DNA of 8,330 nucleotides, taken from DATGSF01 sp035302865. Its GTDB lineage: Bacteria; Bacteroidota; Bacteroidia; Chitinophagales; Chitinophagaceae. Numbering within the stretch: the stretch's first letter is position 1; every line of letters begins with the position of its first letter. Under the pieces are notes generated by a model, which searched no databases, was not told the origin of the DNA, and saw only the letters and a list, made by a program, of their open reading frames with translations. The DNA lies in the NCBI GenBank assembly GCA_035302865.1, contig DATGSF010000068.1, forward strand, positions 1 through 8,330. Reading direction: 5' to 3'. The position numbers were made by a program, and so were the translations under genes. Shown in pieces: positions 1 to 5,940 of the stretch.

Positions 1-46
1 CACATATATTAATATATCTTAAAGGGAGTTTGTCAATTAATAATAA

Positions 47-83
47 TGCTTCTTTTTCATAAAAACTTTATGAAAAAGAAGCA
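47..83 (+). terminator. Hairpin terminator, possibly bidirectional
   Basis: Bases 47-63 are perfectly complementary to bases 67-83, giving a 17-bp stem closed by a 3-nt loop (64-66, AAC). On the plus strand the stem is followed by a U-rich tract with six consecutive T at 91-96. On the minus strand it is followed by TTATTATTAATT. It therefore reads best as a rho-independent terminator for a plus-strand gene lying left of the window, and it could also stop minus-strand transcripts coming from the TPR gene, whose stop codon is about 310 nt away. The stem is mostly A-T, so its strength is uncertain despite its length. Confidence 0.6.
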
Positions 84-395
84 ATAATTATTTTTTATTG
101 TTAGAATAAACAGAAATTATTTTGTTTTCTGAATGTCCCTAATTATTGAGTGTAGTTTAAAAACACCTCTAATATTTAATAAGCTTATTGTGCCTAAGTA
201 GTTTTTAATCCACAGCTGTTTTTTTTGATTTTATATACTTAATTACATCAGGATATATAAAGTCTGCGTGTTTCTTGAAAAACTAATTGCTTTTTAAAAT
301 TACAAGGCATTCCTATTTTCAGAAATAAGATAAATAGCAGAGTTGTTTTTTATTCTGACCCTTATAATTTATTATTATTTCTCCGTTTTATAAAA
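84..395. other. Gene-free AT-rich intergenic stretch
   Basis: This stretch of about 310 bases lies downstream of the minus-strand cluster. I found no convincing coding region, no tRNA-like structure and no clear hairpin-plus-T-run terminator just after the TPR stop codon. It contains short perfect palindromes (AATAAGCTTATT at 178-189, ACAGCTGT at 212-219, TTTTATAAAA at 386-395) and a run of eight T at 219-226. Palindromes of this size are expected by chance in sequence this AT-rich. It may simply be a long 3' untranslated region or decayed sequence. Confidence 0.5.
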
Positions 396-2153
396 TTACT
401 TATTTTCAACTTTTTTGTTTTTTAACTCTTCAGCTTTTTTATTTAAGTTTTTAGCTTTGTTTACATTTCCAAGAGATTCTTCTATAGTAGCTAAATGGCT
501 ATAATAAATATAATCTGAAGAGGTAAGTCCCCTGCTGTTTATAATTGATATTGCTTTTTCTAGGACGGCTTTGGCAGTGTTAACTTCATTTAATTTAAAT
601 AAAACCCAAGCATAGGTATCCAAAGTTGTAGGATTTTTGTCATCAGTATTGATTACATATTTTATCATTTCCAATGCTCTTTCTAGATCTGTTTCTTCTT
701 CAGCCAATAAATAGCTTAAATTGTTTAATACTGTCGTATTATAAGGATCTTTTTCTAAATATAGTTCATAATATTTTCTAGTTTTACTTGCATTTTTTAA
801 TTCGTGATTTGCAAAACCTAAATTTAAGTAGAAGGCCTTTTCTAGTTCTTGGCTGTATTTTCCATCGCTTTTAAGGGATTTTAACCCTTTTTCAAATGTT
901 TTACTTGCTTTTTTATAATTCTCCTCCTTCATTTGTAGCGTGCCTGAATAAAAATAATAAAATCCTTGCTCTAAATCTTTTTCTTTATGCCAAGCATTAA
1001 GCGTAGTTTGTAATTTTTCATCATATTTTTCATCTAAGAAAGACAATAATTCAATTAAATAAATATAAGCTTCTTGATTTTGTGCATTTAAATTTATAGC
1101 TTTTTCATACCATTCTATCGCATCTTCTTTCTCGCCATAATTTTCTACTATTTGTCCTTTAAGTAAGGCTATTTCAGAGGTGATGTTTTTTTCTGTCACC
1201 ATACTATCTAATAAAGTCTCTAATAGTTCCTTAGCATCTTCATCCTTATCTCTTAATTGTAATAAAGCATAAATAGGAAAAGTTTTTTGTTCATTGTTTA
1301 ATGAATTGTCTCGAGTGGATTCCTTTATTTTTTCAAAAGCAAGTTCCTTTTCTCCTATGTCGTAAAGAGAATAAACTCCATAAGTATAAACAGAGGGCCC
1401 CCCCACTAAAGGTCTTTTTTGAATAGATTCTAGAAGGGTGTTTTTTGCAGCTACAGTGTCTTCAAATTCAAGGTGGACGATTGCTTTTGCTTGAAGTAGC
1501 TCAATAGCTAAAACACTATCTTTATTTTCTTCAGCTTTAAGAATTAAATTGTCCACTTCTTTTAAAGCCAGACTGCTGTTTTTAGTGGTTATATATATAT
1601 TTATTTTCTCTTTTGCTAAATCTAACTTTTCCTCATCGTCTAATTCTTCATTTTCCAAAAGTGATAATAATTCTAATGCTTTATTAAAATCCTCAGCTTC
1701 TAAATAATAAGCAGTTGCCTTTATGAAAGCTTCTTTTTTAACATCTGGCTCTAAATAACCTATTTCTTCAAATGCTTCAGCTCCTTCTTGATTTCTTCCT
1801 AAATTGGTTAACATTTCTGCTTGAATTTCAATTATGGAAATATCCTTTGGTTTTTCTTTTCGCGCTTTATCTATATATTTTAAAGCTAAAGTATGATTTT
1901 CTTGTGCAAATTCTAAAATTGCAAGCTTATCATAAACATCAGGATATTCAGGATCTAAAGCTATAATTTGATTAAATAGATTATATGCTTTTTCATAATT
2001 CTCTAAGGAATATGCTATTTGAGCCTGTGTAAATAAAGAATCCGTATTTTGAGAGTCTTGTTTGAATGAATTATTTATGGCCTTACTGTTAGTAGTAAGG
2101 GTACTAATAGTAAAGATAAATAGTAAGAAGCTAAGTTTTTTTAAAACATTCAT
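396..2153 (-). CDS. Exported tetratricopeptide-repeat protein
   Basis: The 585-residue protein begins with a lysine-bearing, strongly hydrophobic N-terminus (about residues 1-25, ending NSKA). This looks like a Sec signal peptide with cleavage after A25, so the protein probably acts in the periplasm or at the outer membrane. Almost all the rest is helical TPR-type repeat. Clear units lie at about 38-105 (YEKAYNLFNQIIALDP, then HTLALKYIDKA), 327-360 (KEDAIEWYEKAINLN), 396-425, 440-473 (YYELYLEKDPYN) and 474-540 (NNLSYLLAEEETDLERALE, then LDTYAWVLFK). The middle part (about 140-320) is more degenerate. TPR superhelices are protein-binding scaffolds; no catalytic domain is visible and the partner is unknown. 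It is the last gene of the cluster, starting 11 nt after the GNAT-like gene. A seven-G run on the coding strand at residues 250-252 is unusual for this AT-rich gene. The TPR assignment is firm, and any specific role would be a guess. Confidence 0.88.
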   Translation of the reverse strand: MNVLKKLSFLLFIFTISTLTTNSKAINNSFKQDSQNTDSLFTQAQIAYSLENYEKAYNLFNQIIALDPEYPDVYDKLAILEFAQENHTLALKYIDKARKEKPKDISIIEIQAEMLTNLGRNQEGAEAFEEIGYLEPDVKKEAFIKATAYYLEAEDFNKALELLSLLENEELDDEEKLDLAKEKINIYITTKNSSLALKEVDNLILKAEENKDSVLAIELLQAKAIVHLEFEDTVAAKNTLLESIQKRPLVGGPSVYTYGVYSLYDIGEKELAFEKIKESTRDNSLNNEQKTFPIYALLQLRDKDEDAKELLETLLDSMVTEKNITSEIALLKGQIVENYGEKEDAIEWYEKAINLNAQNQEAYIYLIELLSFLDEKYDEKLQTTLNAWHKEKDLEQGFYYFYSGTLQMKEENYKKASKTFEKGLKSLKSDGKYSQELEKAFYLNLGFANHELKNASKTRKYYELYLEKDPYNTTVLNNLSYLLAEEETDLERALEMIKYVINTDDKNPTTLDTYAWVLFKLNEVNTAKAVLEKAISIINSRGLTSSDYIYYSHLATIEESLGNVNKAKNLNKKAEELKNKKVENK

Positions 2154-2164
2154 GTTGTTAAAAT

Positions 2165-3328
2165 TTAGGATACAATTGGGTACCTTTCAAAAGGTATATT
2201 TTCATTAAATATTTTTCTGTAAGTTGCTAGAGTTCTTGTTACCTGAGCATTTAATGTCTTAGCAATATTCATCATTTTAGGGTTGAAATCCCCAATCCAT
2301 TGCATTTCATAATTGCTATAGTTAGTGGTTTTAATAAAGCTTTTTGTACTATTTATTATCATAAAGCTATCTACACCTTTACCTTGATATTCAGGAATAA
2401 TACCAAAAACTAGACCTACCATATTGGGGTTTTTTACTACAGATTTATAATATAAAAACTTTAATTTATGCCATAAAGTAAATTTACCATTTAAGTATTT
2501 AAAATATTGATTCAAATCAGGTAAATTTATCCAGAAAGCTATAGGTTCATTTTTATAATATGTAAACCATGAAATGCTTTCATCCATTACCGGCTTCATT
2601 GTTTCAAACATTTTAATTGCTTGTTTTTCATTTATGGTTTTATTTCCTGCATGACTAGCCCAAGCCTTATTGTAAATATACGTAAAATCTTTTGCAAATT
2701 GTTTTAATTTTTTTTTGGTGACATTTTTAACATGGAAATTTTTGTCTAAAGCTATTTTATTTGCTCTTTCTACCATTTTTTCATCAAAGTTATCTTCCAC
2801 CTTTAATCCATAACACATTTGATTGAAATAGACTTGAAAACCATAGTTTTCAAATAAGTCCACATAATAGGGAGGATTATAATTCATTCCATATAATGGT
2901 GGAAAAAAGCCTTCTTTCACAAGTCCCCAAAATTTATCTCGTTCACCAAAATTTATAGGACCATCCATTGCTTCATATCCTTTGCTTTCTAACCATTTTT
3001 TAGCGTAGTCGAAAATTGCATTAGCAATACTTTGATTGTTTACGCATTCAAAGAATCCAATGCCTCCTGTTTTTAATTTTAACTTTTGCTTTTCATTATA
3101 AAAAACAGCAAATCTACCTACTTGTTTATCCTTTTTATACACATTAAATCGTAGACACTCTCCATGTCTAAAAAACTTATTTTGTTCTTTATTGAATACT
3201 GCTTCAATATCTTTATTGAGAGGTCTAATCCAATTAGGATCATTCTTGTATATCTCCTCAGGAAAATCTAAGAAATTTTTAATTTCTTGTACTTTATTCG
3301 GTGTGATTTCTACAAAGTTAATCGGCAT
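2165..3328 (-). CDS. GNAT-fold N-acetyltransferase-like protein (YghO-like)
   Basis: This is a 387-residue soluble protein with no signal peptide or membrane segment. The C-terminal half (about 195-375) carries a GNAT signature: a strand plus acyl-CoA-binding loop at about 304-320, GLVFGI followed by PEYQGKGV, where Q315-G316-K317-G318 fits the Q/R-x-x-G-x-G/A motif A. The N-terminal half (about 1-175) includes a conserved-looking block at 122-141 with GPINFGERD and FWGLV. It has the layout of the long YghO-type, GNAT-superfamily proteins common in Bacteroidota rather than a minimal 150-residue GNAT enzyme. Transfer of an acyl group from CoA is therefore likely, but the acceptor is unknown. 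It lies 14 nt after tyrS and 11 nt before the TPR gene, so it is probably co-transcribed with both. The ATG follows TTGCAAAAAA, an A-rich leader without a Shine-Dalgarno sequence. The coding strand has a run of nine A (+ strand 2708-2716) at the Lys-Lys-Lys near residues 205-207. Confidence 0.75.
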   Translation of the reverse strand: MPINFVEITPNKVQEIKNFLDFPEEIYKNDPNWIRPLNKDIEAVFNKEQNKFFRHGECLRFNVYKKDKQVGRFAVFYNEKQKLKLKTGGIGFFECVNNQSIANAIFDYAKKWLESKGYEAMDGPINFGERDKFWGLVKEGFFPPLYGMNYNPPYYVDLFENYGFQVYFNQMCYGLKVEDNFDEKMVERANKIALDKNFHVKNVTKKKLKQFAKDFTYIYNKAWASHAGNKTINEKQAIKMFETMKPVMDESISWFTYYKNEPIAFWINLPDLNQYFKYLNGKFTLWHKLKFLYYKSVVKNPNMVGLVFGIIPEYQGKGVDSFMIINSTKSFIKTTNYSNYEMQWIGDFNPKMMNIAKTLNAQVTRTLATYRKIFNENIPFERYPIVS

Positions 3329-3342
3329 TTTTTTGCAATAAT

Positions 3343-4629
3343 TTATTCAAATATTATTAAATGGTAGTTTCTTCTTCCTCTTTGTATTATGAGGTATTTT
3401 TCATCAAGCAAATCCGCTTTAGTAATAACCCTATTAATATCAGTTTGTTTAACTTTATTTATTTGAATACCTCCAGATTGAACTATTTTCCTAGAAGCGC
3501 CTTTAGAATTTTGTATCTGCGCCTCGGCTAATAAATCAATTAAAGGCAAACCTTCATTTAATCTTTCTTTTTCAAAATTAGCTTGTGGAACTCCACTCAT
3601 AACTTCTAAAATTTGTTTCTCAGAAAGAGACAACAAATCCTCATTGGTTGCTTTACCAAAAAGGATATTACTTGCTTTGATAGCAAATTGTAAATCTTCT
3701 TCAGAATGCACTAAGCGTGTTACCTCATTCGCTAGTGTATGTTGTAGTTTTCGTAAGTGTGGAGCCTCATCATGTAATTGAATTAGTTCTTCGATTTTAT
3801 CCAAATCTAAAAATGTGAAAATTTTAATGTATTTCTTAGCGTCTTCATCTGAACTATTTAGCCAAAACTGATAAAAGCTATAGGGGGATGTTAAGTTTGG
3901 GTCTAACCAGACATTACCTCCTTCAGTTTTGCCAAACTTCCCTCCATCGGACTTTGTAAGTAAAGGACATGTAAAGGCAAATACTTCAGTACCACCCATT
4001 TTACGGGTCATTTCTACGCCAGTTGTAATATTTCCCCATTGATCAGCTCCACCAGCTTGAACCTTTACATTTTTATTTTTATTTAAATAATAAAAATCAT
4101 AGCCTTGAATCACTTGATAAGAAAATTCTGTGAAAGATAAACCATATCCTAGACGTTTTTGAACTGAGTCTTTTGCAAGCATATAGTTTACAGTAATGTG
4201 CTTCCCCGCGTCTCTTATAAAATTTAAAAAACTAAAATCTTTAAACCAATCATAGTTATTTACTAAACTCGCTTCATTTTTAGCCCCATTTTCAAAATTT
4301 AAAAATCTGTTTAATTGATTTTTTATACCTTTTTCGTATTTTTTTATGCTTTCTTCATTTAATAAATTTCTTTCAGCTGATTTTCCAGTAGGATCTCCTA
4401 TCATTCCGGTAGCACCTCCAACTAGAGCAATAGGCTTGTGACCATTTTTTTGAAAATGCATTAAAAGGATAATAGGAATTAAGCTGCCAATATGCAAACT
4501 TTCAGCAGTGGGGTCAAACCCAATATAAATTGAAGTGCTTTCTTTACTCAGTTGTTCTTCCAAGCCAGGTGTGATATCTTGAATTAGGCCTCTTTGCTTT
4601 AATTCAGGTATGAAATTTTTATGCATCAT
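3343..4629 (-). CDS. tyrS: Tyrosyl-tRNA synthetase (TyrRS)
   Basis: This class I aminoacyl-tRNA synthetase charges tRNA-Tyr with tyrosine using ATP in the cytoplasm. In numbering from the start chosen here (428 residues, normal for bacterial TyrRS), YIGFDPTAESLHIGS contains the HIGH-type ATP motif at 46-49. The tyrosine-pocket segments YQVIQGYDF (about 171-179) and QAGGADQWGNI (191-201) follow, and KFGKT at 231-235 is the KMSKS-type loop. The C-terminus (about 360-428: LLAEAQIQNSKGASRKIVQ, then GGIQINK) is the S4-like tRNA-binding domain. All key motifs are intact. The frame stays open upstream to an ATG at 4695. That would add 22 hydrophobic residues absent from the family, and a promoter-like TAAATTTG lies inside that stretch, so I start at the tandem ATGs at 4629/4626 (MMHKNFIPELKQRG). 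It is the first gene of the minus-strand cluster and diverges from the PorV-like gene. The function is essentially certain; the start is uncertain by one codon. Confidence 0.95.
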   Translation of the reverse strand: MMHKNFIPELKQRGLIQDITPGLEEQLSKESTSIYIGFDPTAESLHIGSLIPIILLMHFQKNGHKPIALVGGATGMIGDPTGKSAERNLLNEESIKKYEKGIKNQLNRFLNFENGAKNEASLVNNYDWFKDFSFLNFIRDAGKHITVNYMLAKDSVQKRLGYGLSFTEFSYQVIQGYDFYYLNKNKNVKVQAGGADQWGNITTGVEMTRKMGGTEVFAFTCPLLTKSDGGKFGKTEGGNVWLDPNLTSPYSFYQFWLNSSDEDAKKYIKIFTFLDLDKIEELIQLHDEAPHLRKLQHTLANEVTRLVHSEEDLQFAIKASNILFGKATNEDLLSLSEKQILEVMSGVPQANFEKERLNEGLPLIDLLAEAQIQNSKGASRKIVQSGGIQINKVKQTDINRVITKADLLDEKYLIIQRGRRNYHLIIFE

Positions 4630-4656
4630 TAAAAAATATATTATTAAACCGAATGA

Positions 4657-4664
4657 CAAATTTA
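4657..4664 (-). promoter_or_regulatory. Candidate -7 promoter box for the tyrS cluster
   Basis: Read on the minus strand the bases are TAAATTTG, an exact match to the Bacteroidota primary-sigma -7 consensus TAnnTTTG. Transcription would start a few bases downstream, near 4650, leaving a leader of about 20 nt before the ATG at 4629. The -33 element is weak: the nearest upstream TTTG (4696-4693) is 28 nt away, more than the usual 17-23, so the call rests mainly on the -7 box and its position. Confidence 0.4.
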
Positions 4665-4721
4665 CGGCACTTTCTATTAATTTCTTAGATATCAAAGATA
4701 TTTATTGCATGCTTATATTAT

Positions 4722-4733
4722 AATTTATAAATT
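4722..4733. repeat. 12-bp perfect palindrome between divergent promoters
   Basis: AATTTATAAATT is its own reverse complement. It sits between the candidate tyrS and PorV-like promoters and touches the possible -33 region of the latter, a position where an operator could act. It is made only of A and T, so chance occurrence in this composition is quite possible. No second copy was noticed in the intergenic region. Confidence 0.2.
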
Positions 4734-4748
4734 GTTAATTAAATTACT

Positions 4749-4756
4749 TATTTTTG
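4749..4756 (+). promoter_or_regulatory. Candidate -7 promoter box for the PorV-like gene
   Basis: TATTTTTG matches the Bacteroidota -7 consensus TAnnTTTG. The nearest -33-like TTG is at 4732-4734, giving a 14-nt spacer, shorter than the typical 17-23 nt. A start site near 4762 would leave a leader of only about 10 nt before the ATG at 4773. The -7 match is good, but the spacing lowers confidence. Confidence 0.35.
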
Positions 4757-4772
4757 TAAGATAATTTTTATC

Positions 4773-5921
4773 ATGAAAGCTAAGGGATATTTTATTTTAA
4801 TTATTTTAACGATTTGTACTTGGAAAAGCTTTGCACAAAAAAGGATTTATGTTAATGAATACCTTAATATAGGAGTGGGAGGAAAAGGTCTTTCTATGAG
4901 TGGAGCAATGGTTGCAAATACTGATGATGTTTATTCTCCTTATTGGAATCCAGCTGGTATTGTTCAAAATGATGCACATTATCAAGTTGGCTTAATGCAT
5001 GCGGAATATTTTTCTGGAATTTTTAAATATGATTATGCTGCTGTAATTATGCCCTTTGATGATAATAAAAGAGCTCTAGGTATTTCTTTTATTCGTTTTG
5101 CAACAGATAATATTCCTTATACTTTAGAATATTTACGTCCAGATGGTTCATTTGATGAATCCCAACTTCGGAGTATAACAGCAGGAGATTATGCTGTTAC
5201 ATTATCTTACGCTCAAGATTTAGGAATAGTAAAGGATAATGAAAATTGGGAATTTACCGGAGGAGCGAATTTAAAAACTTTATACAGGCATATTGGAAGT
5301 ATGGGGAGAGCATGGGGAATAGGGCTGGACTTAGGAATAATTGCAAAGTATAAAAAATGGAATTTTGGTTTATCAGCGAAAGATATCACCACAACAAATA
5401 CAGCTTGGAGTTTCAATTTGTCTGAAAGAGAAAAGGAAATATTTCGTGAAACGGGTAATGAGATTCCTATTAAAAGTTTTGAAACGATGTATCCACGGTT
5501 GAATTTTGGATTGGGAAGGCATTGGTTAAATTCAGAAAAAGATTTTAATATTTATACGGAATTAGGCTTTGATATCACAACAGATGGACGGAGGCAAACC
5601 ATTGTGCAGAGTAATGTACTTAGCTTGGATCCAAGATTTGGTTTAGAGGCGAATTATAAAAATATCATTTATTTAAGAGCTGGTGTTCAAAACTTTCAAA
5701 GAGTTTTAGATAATACAGATAATGAAAACATTAAAAAATATACTGTTTTTCAACCGAGTGTTGGCGTCGGTTTAAATTTAAAAGGGTTACATATAGATTA
5801 TGCTTTTACAAGTTTGCAAATGCAAGAAAACCCTTTATTATCCCATATCGTTTCTTTAAAACTAGATATTAATATTCAAAAAAGAATTGATAGAAAAAAT
5901 GAAGAAAATAAAAGTGAATAA
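4773..5921 (+). CDS. PorV/PorQ-family outer-membrane beta-barrel protein
   Basis: The 382-residue precursor begins with a Sec signal peptide (residues 1-21, hydrophobic core YFILIILTI, ending SFA with Q at +1). The mature N-terminus carries the family hallmark at about 33-63: IGVGGKGLSMSGAMVANTDD followed by SPYWNPAGI. This corresponds to the GxGxRxLgMGGAfvA...WNPAg pattern of FadL-like PorV/PorQ proteins. The remainder alternates aromatic and glycine-rich strands and charged turns, as expected of a roughly 14-strand outer-membrane barrel, and it ends with a strand and a charged tail. PorV binds type IX secretion cargo and partners the sortase PorU. This protein lacks the typical opening of canonical PorV, so it is better called a family paralogue. 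Its stop codon is 19 nt before the C25 peptidase gene, so the two are probably co-transcribed and may form a PorV-PorU-like pair. The family is confident; the precise role is inferred. Confidence 0.85.
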   Translation: MKAKGYFILIILTICTWKSFAQKRIYVNEYLNIGVGGKGLSMSGAMVANTDDVYSPYWNPAGIVQNDAHYQVGLMHAEYFSGIFKYDYAAVIMPFDDNKRALGISFIRFATDNIPYTLEYLRPDGSFDESQLRSITAGDYAVTLSYAQDLGIVKDNENWEFTGGANLKTLYRHIGSMGRAWGIGLDLGIIAKYKKWNFGLSAKDITTTNTAWSFNLSEREKEIFRETGNEIPIKSFETMYPRLNFGLGRHWLNSEKDFNIYTELGFDITTDGRRQTIVQSNVLSLDPRFGLEANYKNIIYLRAGVQNFQRVLDNTDNENIKKYTVFQPSVGVGLNLKGLHIDYAFTSLQMQENPLLSHIVSLKLDINIQKRIDRKNEENKSE

Positions 5922-5940
5922 TAAAACCTATCATTTTAAC

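Noticed and set aside
3..62. Possible tail of a plus-strand gene ending at TAA 60-62
   Set aside because: Only about 19 codons are visible, the peptide is low-complexity and unrecognisable, and the stop lies in the hairpin stem; this is too little to annotate.
111..131. Weak inverted repeat CAGAAA/TTTCTG
   Set aside because: It has only a 6-bp stem with a 9-nt loop and no following T-run on either strand that would make it a terminator.
207..230. ACAGCTGT palindrome followed by eight T as a terminator
   Set aside because: The palindrome leaves no room for a loop and the flanking AATC/GATT pairing is only 4 bp, so no stable hairpin forms.
1772..1966. Plus-strand open frame of 64 codons
   Set aside because: It lies entirely antisense to the TPR gene, is Leu/Phe-rich as expected from reading helical coding sequence backwards, and shows no family signature.
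4773..4835. Lipoprotein signal (Cys at residue 15 of the PorV-like protein)
   Set aside because: The LTIC context lacks the small residue required before the lipobox Cys, and a good signal peptidase I site (SFA-Q) follows it.
5213..5416. Minus-strand open frame of 67 codons
   Set aside because: It is antisense to the well-supported PorV/PorQ-like gene and has no recognisable domain.
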